A stretch of 64,000 bases of DNA, from assembly GCA_949358305.1 (NCBI GenBank), contig OX442314.1, positions 26,583,118 through 26,647,117 on the forward strand. The letters run 5' to 3'. The stretch is from Strigamia acuminata. Its lineage: Eukaryota > Arthropoda > Chilopoda > Geophilomorpha > Linotaeniidae. Shown one piece after another: positions 11,014-20,854 of this stretch; positions within the stretch are counted from its first letter, which is position 1; every line of letters begins with the position of its first letter. Below the pieces are notes generated by a model. It saw only the letters and a list, made by a program, of their open reading frames with translations. It was not told where the DNA came from and did no database searches. The position numbers and the translations under genes were made by a program.

Positions 11014-11400
11014 TTGTCCGATGAATCTCAATTTTGCATTAGATTTGGTAATGGAGGTACGAAGGTGTGGAGCACAAAGTCAGAAGAACTTCATCCGGAT
11101 TGTATGAAAAAATCAGTCAAATTTCCTTTGGGGATAATGATCTGGGGTTGCTTTCGTGCTAATGGCATTGGTAAAATTTTAATTGTGGATGGTAATATTA
11201 ATGCTGCAAAGTATGAAAACATGCATAAAACAAGACTTCTTCTTCCAATTTCATCAATATTCAGATTAGTCATTTCTCAACATCATCATGGCTGAAAACA
11301 AAAAATAAAAATGATACCTTGGCCTGGAAACAGCCCCGACTTAAAGCAGATCGAAAATGTCTGGCAAATTATAAAAAAAATTATGTAATGTATCACTAAG
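11014..11400 (+). pseudogene. Decayed Tc1/mariner transposase fragment
   Basis: The frame contains SDESQFCIRFGNGG, MIWGCFRANGIGK and DGNINAAKYE, the central catalytic region of Tc1-type transposases. After a frameshift, WPGNSPDLKQIENVW (about 11325-11370) corresponds to the usual block with the third catalytic acid (normally SPDLNPIENLW). The QDNAPxH segment with the second catalytic Asp is lost. The N-terminal DNA-binding part is absent. This is a dead copy, unrelated to the intact element at 53504-55073. Confidence 0.8.
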
Positions 11401-11510
11401 GCAGATTTAATTCAAAATCTTGTTGAGATATGTAAAAAAGTGTGTGGTAAAAAGATCTAGGCTTGGTTGGTTTAAACTGAACAAAAACACATTTATTCGT
11501 CCCTCCTTAA

Positions 11511-13230
11511 AGGTCAAGTGCACTGAGTGGGTTTTATTTTTTTTCTGATAGAGCCTAATATAAAAATATTTTTCATGTTAAAAAAAAATAAAATTTGGGC
11601 CTTTATCACTGTTTAATAACAATTGAAAAAGTTGACTTTTTCAATGTGATGCATCATGGTTGTTGGCTGGATGACCTACGTCATCAGTTCTGTGGTGGTT
11701 GGTGGTGGTGTTGTTGCGCATGCGCATCAGACTGCGCATGCGCAAAAGACAGTTTTAAACTCCCGCGATCATAGTATGTAAAAGGAGAAGTAGCCAAACT
11801 CCTTAGTTCCGTTGTTTCTCCTAGTGGTGGCGCCACCGCTGCTAGTTTGTCCCTCTGAGCATAGCATCCCAGTCGTAATGAGATTTCTTTCGTTGTTTTT
11901 TTGGCTTAATTTAATATTTTTACACAGGATTTTGAATTTTTATTTAATTCTATTTAACAATTTTTGTGCAAATGTTTAGAACCAAGAAAAATTAATGCAA
12001 AATCATTTTTTCTTCAAATTTTAAAAGCAAGAAAAATTATTAAAGGATTTTTTTCAAAAAAAAACATGAAAATTTACGAAAAAATTATATATTTTTAAAA
12101 CATGAAAGATTACAACAAGTCATGAAAAAATTAATATATATAAGTTCTTTTAGTGATTGAATTTAATGCAATTTGCTCAGTTTTCTGTTTGTTTTGCTTG
12201 ACACGCAGCTTCCACTGTTTCTAAGCATTCCCTTGGTTTTAAAAAACATTCTGGTTTGTATGTAGTACTGAATAAATTTTAGGATTAATTCAGAACTATG
12301 TTCTACACAACATCCCATGTCACATGTAATTCTTATTTCATTAATGCCATCTAAAACCTCATAAAACAAATCTGGAGATAACTTTTTATTTTTTAATTTG
12401 GTTTCTAATAATTTCTCAATGTCCAGTTCGAGATTATAGAAATTATATGATGGATATTTTAAAAATTCACCAAAATCTTTAATTTTGTCAAGGAAGAATT
12501 CTCATGGTACTGATGGATTGGTGTAGTCAAAGCTTGAATACCCAGTTCACATATTTTATACTTTAATCTGCATCCAGTAGCAAAGCATGACATATTAAAA
12601 ATAAATTAAAACAAAAAAAAATATAAAACCATTGTAAAACCACTTAAAAGGTAATATTTACCATGCTCAATCTCTAATTCGGGCCTGTTATAAAGTAAAC
12701 AAAAGACTGACCTTGGACGAAGCAGCAACACTAGCGCTGCAGCTTCGAGATTTGGCCACAGGCAACAATCTCCAAAAGTGCGGTAGCGTGTACTCAGATA
12801 TTTTTACAGTCTATTTGGATGGGGTTTCAAGGCATTTGATATTTCACCAAGGGAAATTGAACCTTTGGTGTTAGTTTAAAATTAATTTGGCTTTGGTAGG
12901 TGGTTTTTTTATTTCAATATCACAATAATTGCTACACATTGCAGAAAAAAATGGCCACCAAGTTTGGCTACTTCTCCTTTTACATACTATGCCCGCGATC
13001 AAGGTCAGCCATTATGAATCCACCCTAGGCTCGGAACTAGTTCCAGGTCAACCGAACTAGAGAACTGACAACGTCATACTCCCATGATTCTTTGTCTTGT
13101 CAACACCCGATATTGCGATTGTTATTAAAGAATGATAAAGGCCCAAATTTTATTTTTTTTTAACATGAAAAATAATTTTTCATTAGGCTCTATCAGAAAA
13201 AAAATAAAACCCACTCAGTGCACTTGATCT
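11511..13230. mobile_element. TTAA-flanked DNA transposon, probably Kolobok-type, non-autonomous
   Basis: TTAA precedes the left end (11507-11510) and follows the right end (13231-13234). The left terminus AGGTCAAGTGCACTGAGTGG matches the inverse of the right terminus with one difference in the first 20 bases, and similarity continues about 110 bp inward. A second inverted match (about 11764-11810 against 12955-13005) lies further in. TTAA duplications occur for piggyBac and Kolobok/T2 elements; the AGG start fits the latter better. No transposase is recognisable inside; a short minus-strand frame at 12369-12163 has no known motif. Confidence 0.75.
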
Positions 13231-13234
13231 TTAA

Positions 13235-14450
13235 CTCGTACTCCGCCATGAGTCACAACCGTACATACATGGGTCGCTTAGTAAGGAGAAGCGACACCAA
13301 ATAATACAATACGCAAAAACAAAAGTAGTAATTACAATAACGCTTTCTTTCTTTCCTTTGAAACTTTCTTTGAAACAAAAAGTAACACCAAGCCAATGTC
13401 AGAAGTTATCTGCATCAATGCCAAAGCGAATACGGGCTGTTATTTATGCCAATGGGTGTCCTCCAAAGTATTAATATAATTTTGAGATGATATTTCCAAA
13501 CTTTTGTCCAGCAAAAGTGCAGTTTCTATATTTTTGTAAAGTAATGTTTTTTTTTTTTTAACTTTGATTTTCTCACTAATGTACAATAGTAATAAAAAAA
13601 AATAAACATAAAGAGCAAAAGCAGGGCTTTATTTTCCATTTTGTTCTATTTTTCTGGGACAAGTCATCTCAAAGATATTCTACTTTAAAGTGCAGGAGTT
13701 AATTTTGTAACATCGATTTCCTGGCTTATGTCCGAGAGTACCATAGCAGAATGTAAGGTAGTTGTCATCACAGAGCTCCCATAGTTTCCCCTGCCTACGG
13801 TTGACAAGGTTACTTTATTAATAAAACAGTCTGCCACATTGAAAGGTATCGGGCAGACGCCTTTTTTGTACTGGATTGAAATGCACAGGAAACAGGTAAA
13901 ACCGATGTGATTTATTGTTTTAGTGTTTTACTGCAGGCCAAGACACTAAAGTGGCACTTCAACAATGAACAGAGGTAATGTATAAAAAAAAATTGAAAAA
14001 TGAAGTATTAGGGTGCAGTTGTACTTTTTGACATTATAAACGAATATGACAATAGGTGCATTCAAAGTTTCTATTTCTCTGGTGTTTGGCGTTTCTATAA
14101 ACAGTAAAAACAATAAACGACAAAAACTTGCCAAACTGAATGTGTATTTAGTTTTTGTGTCTCTTTTTAGTTTCATTTAAAGATTTCTAAAGTTACTTTT
14201 CATTTGTTTGAGCAAAACCCAGCAAACTACCGTATGTGGTTTTTGTTTTTTCAGTTTTTGATGATGAATTTTTGTATTCATTCTGTTTATACAGTATAAA
14301 TGCCAAAATCAACTTAAACAGAAACTTACAATGCGTAATCTTACTGCAATATGGCTTATTGATTCCAGTTTACTGGGTTTTATGAGATATTATATATTAA
14401 TAGAATGTATTAATATATATATAATAGTATTAATATATAATGTACGAGGT
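13235..14450. other. Non-coding AT-rich stretch
   Basis: No gene or complete element is evident. The stretch has homopolymer runs and AT tracts (for example 14380-14440). A minus-strand frame at 14176-13946 is low-complexity and unsupported. Confidence 0.5.
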
Positions 14451-14940
14451 TGTGACGATTATAAAACCGTATTAGTTTAAGGTCGGCAGTAGATGGCGCC
14501 GATTGAATGAAGTTGCGCGAAATACGGATACGGTAAATACAAATGTATAAAGTTTAAATATGATAAATAAACTTATGACTATTTATTCATGAATAGAATA
14601 GTGATTATTGATCAAATATTGATTCAATAGAATCAATAATAGAATATATAATCTCAAGAAAATACTTACGAATGTAAAAAGTACCAATCAGACTCCTTTG
14701 GACCTAGTCTTCTGCAAGGTCCGGACTCGCTAATCCCTAAAGTGACCTGCGAATCCATAGATTATGGTGTCCAATTGGCTGCCACTAATCCCTATTGTTC
14801 TCCAAATATATATAAAGTCTGAATTTTCACCAGATCATTGTTTTTTGTTTGTTTCTTTGATCATTCACCTAGCCCGATAGCTGACATTCTACCTTTTGTG
14901 GTAATATTTAATTACCAAAGAGATAAAGACAACATTGCTA
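14451..14940 (+). repeat. Truncated LTR, same broad family as the edge elements
   Basis: It starts TGTGACGATT and has AGATGGCGCC about 40 bp in, like the two long gypsy LTRs, then a TATA-like TATATAAAG near 14808 and a region (about 14820-14900) resembling the R/U5 side of the LTR at 62563. No CA end, primer site or internal region follows, so this is the 5' part of an LTR only. The right limit is approximate. Confidence 0.55.
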
Positions 14941-15742
14941 CTTAAACGATAACCTACGCGAGATAGGCAAAGTCCGTGTGCGCTGAGTGAATTGTTGTAG
15001 AATTTCTTGTGCCAAACCAATGTCTGAAAACCAGAAAGCTGACCCAGTTTTTTGGTTTTCCCAACGACATGAAAACTGTAAGTGTTGTATTTTCTTGTAC
15101 TACCGTATATCTTCCAATTGTCCGCGGGTCTCTATTTGCCAGCGGACCTCGATTAACCCGCGGGGAAAAAATCTTTGGTGTAAATACTTGTGGTCCCAAG
15201 TGATAACAATCATTTCAACAGCATTGTGCAACTGACCCCTAATATTTCTCTGGCCAAAAAGGCAGTCACTTTAGTGTTTCCCACTTGTGGAGTAATATTA
15301 ATATTCTTTTTGAAAGGCATAAAACTAATTCCAATGGTCACTTTATTGTACTACAATGGAAAACATGTCTTTCAGTCTTTCAGTGCATGTTGTGCAGGGT
15401 TGAAGTATGGCTATGTTTAAAGTTTCTGTAACAACAATTTTTTACCTATATTTTATTTCATGTTGGAATTTACATTCGGGTAAGTGTCATTAAATTGATG
15501 AATTCATTTTAAACAAGTGTTCTCTGTTGATGTTCACTTCTACAGTGGACCCAAAAATTTGATTTTATGTTCTAGTTAAACAATGAAATTACATTTTTAG
15601 GTGTTGCTGATACAAAAAACCAACATTATTTTCATTTTCATCAAACATGCAAGGCTATACACATAGTGGAAATGTTGAATACCAGAAGTGTCCTATTCAT
15701 CTATGATGAAGGTAAATACAATTTCAAATCTGACAGAAATTA

Positions 15743-16044
15743 TACTCTTGTTCGACTCAAAAGTATGCCCTTCTCCCATTGGCCGAGCCGTATCACTGGT
15801 GTAGTGATCCAAAAATGTAGACCCAAACACCAGTTATATGTGCATAGAAATGTTATTTCTTCAAAGGAAGTAACATTTCTTGATACAAATAATCGAAATT
15901 ATGTCAACCTAAATGGTTAGAGCAATCACAAATCATAATAAAAATAAAAACTACTTCTCCTAGTGGTAGTAATACAAACTTGAGGTAGGAGTAATGTGGC
16001 TCGGCCAATGGGAGAAAAGCATACTTTGGAGTCGAACAAGAGTA
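15743..16044. mobile_element. 302-bp MITE with ~50-bp inverted repeats in IR-A intron 2
   Basis: Ends are TACTCTTGTTCGACTC and the inverse, with TA on both sides (15741-15742 and 16045-16046). The empty site can be inferred from the paralogous intron near 21190, which lacks it. TA duplication suggests a Tc1/mariner-mobilised element. No ORF. Confidence 0.82.
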
Positions 16045-16046
16045 TA

Positions 16047-16990
16047 GTGATAATAATGAAACACTGGCCCATTTATCTGATACTCCGTATGATTTATTGA
16101 GTGTCAAACATTAACTTAACAATAACTTTCTTATAAAAAAGTTTGAATTATTGCTAAGTTAATGTTTGACATCATTACCATTACCTGTGAATATCTGTAC
16201 TGATGGGGGTCCAAAAACTTCTCCTAATCCATCATAAATGTGGCAATAGACTCTTTATGTATAAGAAAACTCCCAGAACGTGTTTTGCTTTTTTGAACCA
16301 AAACATTTTCACCTGTCGGTGTCGACAGATACTTTTAAAAGAACTGTGAGGTCTGTAAACTGGGCCAATTTGGTCTATGGTTATGGCATGCGTGTCTTGG
16401 CAAGTGATCTAACTCATCAATCCGGACAATCACCTCCTGTTTAAAAAAAAAAGACCGTCCTCATTAGATCAGGATTAACCTGACAGAAATTGTCCAATAG
16501 CGGTATGTTAGAGGTCGAAATTGGCTTCTTTCGTCGTCTGCTATTGATGTTTCGTGCGTGTGCGCTTGTTTCAGCGTTGATGTATTATTAATTCCGACTT
16601 TGCATTGTACGTAAGAATGCAACTATTAAAGAGTTCATCCCTAAAATTTTCCAAATTTTTTAAGCAGTTATAAGAAAATTTGTAAAAAGTAGTGTTAACG
16701 TAATGGAAAAGTAACAGTAAAGAAACGGCAACTAACTTAACTAACTAATAAAAGTAACAATACCGAGTGGTAACTAGTTACTTTTTTGGCTAAATAACGA
16801 TAATACTAACTAGTAATTGTTGCAATGAAAGGCTGTAATATCTTGTAAATTTACAACGTATTTCAGTTCCACAACAATTCATATGCCTCCAAGTAATTTT
16901 TTAAGTCAAATGATGAAATAAGAGATTCATTGCTAACCATAGTAATCAAGGATGTCATTATGAAGCGTCCATATTTTCTCCTTAAAAGCG
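16047..16990. other. Degenerate intron-like sequence of IR-A, no gene
   Basis: The first part resembles intron 2 of IR-B (for example GGGGGTCCAAAAACTTCTCC near 16205 and 21296). The rest is AT-rich without recognisable coding. It includes a short inverted pair around 16098-16170 (TTAACTTAACAATAA and its near-inverse). Confidence 0.5.
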
Positions 16991-17689
16991 GTGAAATTGG
17001 ACAATACAAATACTCGTAAGTTATATTGCTTGTTGACACAACCAAGCTTTGAACATTCAATCCAATTGCTAACCTTGTCTTGTTGCTAGTTAAGGTACAC
17101 TGGTGTGCCTGCAATATGCTTACTTGGTCGACTACCATTGCCTATTATAATAATCTGATAATTTCATTTTAGACTTCAACAACTCGATAAAAATATTCAG
17201 TTTATTGCTATTTCTATTCACTTTTTGCATCATGTCAGCTTATAATGCAGTTCTCTACGCTTCTTTTACTGTAAAGCCAAGAACCAATGCGTTCGAAACC
17301 TTAGAAGATTTAATAAAAGATGGAGGATTTATGTTCTACGCCCATCAAAAGTTCCAAATCCATGCAATTGCAAAAGTAACATCCATTTTCTTTTTCCAAA
17401 TTTTATTTTTAACCATGAATATTTGTAGCATGCCATAGCAGGCCACCTCAAAGTTTTACATCATTTAATGAGTAAAAGTCTAAATGTTGGGAAAATATCC
17501 AATTTCGAAGATATTTTTGAATCCGTCTTATCAAAACGACACGCATTCATTCACTATATGAATTTATTCAAACACGACCTGCAACACGATTGCAGACATC
17601 ATCTAATTAAAATGCCCGATAGAATCGGTCTGCCAATAGGGTTTGGTAAAAGATCAAAATTTGTCGAAGTGTTCACCCAAAAGTAAGTG

Positions 17690-18143
17690 AGTGAAGGAAT
17701 CGATCGATTCGTTTATACATTTCTCAATTTACTCGTTTACAAGCGTGTAAAGTAACTTGCACGCGTATTTTACGGGCCCCCAAAAATACAGAAAACTTAA
17801 AAAATCAAAATGTACAAAATAAGCAAAAATTTATTTTATTTCGGTTGAAATTTTGTGCAATTTCTGTTACCAGTGCCGGAACAAACAGCACGGTGTATCG
17901 GTCCAATACAATTCAAATAACAGTCTACATTTATTTTGATTTCGGCTATTCAAACGATAATTTAATCTTTAAATCGTGTGGTAAATCGGCAAACGCGCTC
18001 TATTGTTTCTTGTTTTTAATAACGAAAAAACTTCTCACTTATAAGATAAATCTAGATAAACAATTTACAAAAGTTAATTCAAAATCGAATGTATTTTTAT
18101 TTATTGTAACATTAATTTTGGTTTTCCCCTCCATAAATCGTGT
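17690..18143. other. Intergenic sequence between IR-A and H2A
   Basis: Similarity to IR intron 9 ends at about 17738 and no receptor exon 10 follows. The remainder is AT-rich. A plus-strand open frame here runs antisense into H2A and is a shadow. Confidence 0.5.
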
Positions 18144-18159
18144 GGCCCTAAAAAGAGCC
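18144..18159 (-). terminator. Histone mRNA 3' stem-loop
   Basis: On the minus strand the site reads GGCTCTTTTTAGGGCC, 42 bases after the H2A stop. It matches the histone processing hairpin (consensus GGYYCTTTTCAGRRCC): a six-pair stem with one G-T pair and a four-T loop. SLBP binds this hairpin in replication-dependent histone mRNAs, which are not polyadenylated. Purine-rich sequence follows, as expected for the U7 site. Confidence 0.88.
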
Positions 18160-18201
18160 GATCGCTGCATCTATAACGAAACCGTATTCCCTTCCCACTT
18201 T

Positions 18202-18585
18202 TCACTTCTTGTCGGTCTTATCGGTCTTCTTTGGCAAAAGAATGGCCTGAATGTTGGGCATAACGCCACCCTCCGCAATCGTAACACTCGACAACAACTT
18301 AGCGAACTCCTCGTCGTTCCGTATGGCCATCTGGAGGTGTCGAGGAATTATCCGCGACTTCTTGTTGTCTCTCGCGGCGTTTCCAGCTAACTCCATAACT
18401 TCGGCCACCAGATACTCCAAGACCGCAGCCAAGTAGACCGGAGCTCCAGCACCGATACGATCGGCATACTTTCCCTTGCGGAGTAAACGATGGATTCGAC
18501 CGACGGGGAACGAAAGGCCGGCGCGCGAAGACCGCGATTTGCTCTTCGACTTGACACTGATGTTTCCTTTACCTCGACCAGACAT
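18202..18585 (-). CDS. H2A: Histone H2A, replication-dependent type
   Basis: 127 residues, intronless, starting MSGRGKG. The histone fold is complete: [48 protein letters not shown] and [13 protein letters not shown]. The nucleosome acidic-patch residues (E in LEYL, AEVMEL, and NDEE) are kept. The C-terminus KKTDKTDKK has no SQ motif, so it is not H2A.X. Several substitutions from the usual sequence (SFPV for [18 protein letters not shown]) are conservative. The ATG at 18585 is used because it gives the universal start; the 30 codons upstream are UTR. The 3' stem-loop shows S-phase type expression. No other core histone gene is in the window. Confidence 0.96.
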   Translation of the reverse strand: MSGRGKGNISVKSKSKSRSSRAGLSFPVGRIHRLLRKGKYADRIGAGAPVYLAAVLEYLVAEVMELAGNAARDNKKSRIIPRHLQMAIRNDEEFAKLLSSVTIAEGGVMPNIQAILLPKKTDKTDKK

Positions 18586-18780
18586 GACTGTATATGAATG
18601 AAAATCAAACGCTGAATGACAATGAACCAAATGAAACCGACTTGTACAGTCGGTTTTGAGATACCTATGAGCCAATCACAGGCCACACGAGTCCAGAACG
18701 ATCTTAAAACGTCACCAACCAATTGTATCGTTGGACCCTACCGGTAATGGTATTGTCATTTGACTGTTGGACACGTAGGA
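18586..18780 (-). promoter_or_regulatory. H2A promoter region with CCAAT-type boxes
   Basis: On the minus strand GATTGGCTC (about 18670) and ATTGGTTGG (about 18715-18725) are inverted CCAAT boxes, common in histone promoters. The palindrome-like CCGACTGTACAAGTCGG is near 18640-18655. No strong TATA box was seen. The assignment rests on position and these motifs only. Confidence 0.5.
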
Positions 18781-18818
18781 TTTTGATTTTAAAATTGTGT
18801 TTTGTTTATTAGTTAATC

Positions 18819-19112
18819 ATGGGTTTGGGCAAAAAGAAAAGCCAGAGAAAATGAACGCAGAAAGCGACAAGCGCTGGATGCTAAATTCGAATGTCCGTTT
18901 TGTAATCAACTGTGTAAATAGAGTCTTTAATTGTAAAATGGAATTTCAAGTTGAGACACATCAGTACAGGTTTTCCTTATACTGTAGTTCTTTTCCAATT
19001 TGTTCCAGATATTTAGTTTCACATTTTGGTGCAAAAATGAAACTGAATTTTTCAGAAATCCTACGTCATCTCAATTCCACAGTTCTAGAATATGAATCTA
19101 AATTGCCGCGCT
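18819..19112 (+). pseudogene. ELOF1: ELOF1-like (transcription elongation factor 1) pseudogene
   Basis: It opens MGLGKKKSQRK, like the basic N-terminus of ELOF1, then hits a stop. After a frameshift, ALDAKFECPFCNQLC matches the first half of the ELOF1 zinc ribbon (family pattern F-x-C-P-F-C-N). A later frame has ETEFFRNPTS (about 19035-19070), similar to the second-half EEFQTPIT. Stops and frameshifts rule out function here. The family normally binds RNA polymerase II. Identification is by short motifs and is tentative. Confidence 0.5.
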
Positions 19113-19384
19113 AACATTTCTTGTTGAAATTGACTTGTGTTCACACTATTACAAATTTTGCAAAAACATTTGAGAGAATTTTCTCCACGCAAAGATGAAA
19201 CACCTGTCTAGAATACATACGCCATTTTTTTCTTTTTGCGTAATTTTACAAATACAAATACAAATAACACCGGTAATAAAAATAAATAATAATAGTTAAT
19301 ACGAAAATTACTCTAGCAATACAATACAATTTTTACCCACAAAAAAATCAATTTTTACACGCAAAAAAAATCAATTTTTATGCA

Positions 19385-19665
19385 TAAAAAGTCAATCGAC
19401 TACGAACACCTGACACCTGACGCCGACGTTTGACACCTAACATTTAGTTTTGGTGAAAAGGGAGAATCAGATGCCAGAAACCTGACACCTGACAGTTAGT
19501 CCAAAATAGTCAGCGGCCTGACACCTGACGCCCGACATTTGACGCCTGACATTTAGTTTTGGTGAAAAGGGAGAATCAGATGCCTGACACCTGACAGTTA
19601 GTCCAAAATAGTCAGCGGCCTGACACCCGACGTCTGACACCTGACGTTTCGACCATCCCCTGTGC
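19385..19665. repeat. Tandem repeat rich in GACACCTGAC
   Basis: Short units (GACACCTGACGCC, ACACCTGACATTTAG) are grouped into a higher-order repeat of about 115 bp containing TTTTGGTGAAAAGGGAGAATC, present about twice (19448 and 19557), with AGTCCAAAATAGTCAGCGGC also repeated. The open frame across it reads VRCQ-type repeats and is an artefact of the repeat. Confidence 0.8.
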
Positions 19666-19789
19666 AAACACCTCTCCTTCAAATTTGCCTGTGCCAAACC
19701 AATGTCTGAGAACCAGGAAGCTGACCCAGTTGTTTAGTTTTCTCAACGACATAAAAACTGTAAGTGTTGTATTATCTTAGACAATGCAT

Positions 19790-20441
19790 TGTCACGATTA
19801 ATCCGGTTGGTATAGAATTAAGTTAACAAATAATCGCGCAAAGTTATTCGCGCAATGGGTCCAGGTCCGTGGGACATCTTTATAATGGCCGCCGTTCAAT
19901 TCGGATGTCAGGCGATTAGAAATCCAGGCTCGCTGGTAGACAACACTATTTTATATTTACAAGATCCGGCCTACTTATGGTTAAAGTAAAAAGAAATGTA
20001 AACAAACTCAGACTTCAGGTTGGGGTGGAGAATTATCACTGAACATCATGGTAAAATAGTGGCACTTAATGGCACGATACGGTTAGATTTGGATGGGAAT
20101 GCACTAGTTTAAGGCGCGAGGTTATCAAAAGAAAAGTAACATTCTCGCTCTATTGTCTAAAGGGTAGAACCTTGTTGACAGGTTGAGTAGAGGTAGAGAA
20201 GTGTTGATTTGGTGGTAAGGAGGCCCAGAAGTCACCTCTGATCACATGATTGACAGGTGTGTCAATTGTGATCAGGGGTGGGGCAGAAACAAAAAGATGA
20301 TTTTTGAAGTAATGAAAACTAGAGATGAGTTGGCAATTTTTAAAGAAAATAAGTGAAATAAAAATAAAATAGAAATTAGAATGAAAAGTAGGGATAATTC
20401 GAAATAAAAAATGGGGAGGGGTCAGAACCATGAACGTGACA
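19790..20441 (+). repeat. Candidate solo LTR (TGTCACG...CGTGACA)
   Basis: The 652-bp segment has inverted termini TGTCACG/CGTGACA and interrupts an upstream block otherwise shared between IR-A (about 15010-15090) and IR-B (19690-19780). It has a TATAA-like sequence near 19880 and AATAAA near 20355. A clean target duplication was not found (TGCAT left, TCATG right), so the call is tentative. Confidence 0.42.
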
Positions 20442-20854
20442 TCATGCAGTTTTTAATTCCCGATAAGTTCTGTGTAATTTCTTCAAATCATACTGGATTA
20501 TGCCACCTCTTATTGCTTCTCGTTTGTCTATTGTTTTCGATGATGCAATACACCACTGGTGATTTGCTTAAAATAAAACAACCGTATTCAAATTTCCATG
20601 ATATTAGATCCAGTTTTCCCTCTCTTTACTCGGCTCTGATAATGGAGTTATCTAATCATTCTAGTGGTCACAAGTGATAACAATCATTTCAAAATACAAC
20701 AACATCGTGCAACTGACCCCTAATATTTCTCTTGCCAAAAAGGCAGTCACTTTAGTTAATATTCTTTTTTCTAATTACAGTGGTCACTGTGTTGTACTAC
20801 AATAGAAAACGTATGTCTTTCAGTCTTTCAGTGCATGTTGTGCAGGATTGAAGT

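Larger units (their letters stand above)
15407..17682 (+). pseudogene. IR-A: truncated ionotropic receptor pseudogene
   Basis: Exon 1 (15407-15479) encodes a signal peptide beginning MAMFKVSVTTIF. Exon 2 is 15601-15711. The equivalents of exons 3-6 and nearly all of exon 7 are missing; only the last codons and donor of exon 7 remain (about 16991-17015). Exon 8 (17173-17375) carries the pore-lining segment and SAYNAVLYASFTVKP, and exon 9 (17429-17682) carries the S2 ligand-binding lobe. The last exon is absent: similarity to the paralogues stops near 17738 within the final intron. A MITE interrupts intron 2. Intact members of this family are chemosensory cation channels of sensory-neuron dendrites; this copy cannot make one. 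Confidence 0.85.

Noticed and set aside
15009-15203. Plus-strand ORFs at 14987-15420
   Set aside because: They fall in the duplicated non-coding upstream block of the IR genes, also present near 19690 with different frames.
17845-18390. 181-codon plus-strand ORF
   Set aside because: Its second half is antisense to H2A, which is unmistakable; the first half is AT-rich with no similarity.
19467-19697. Cys-rich minus-strand ORF (VRCQ repeats)
   Set aside because: It is the translation of a simple tandem repeat.
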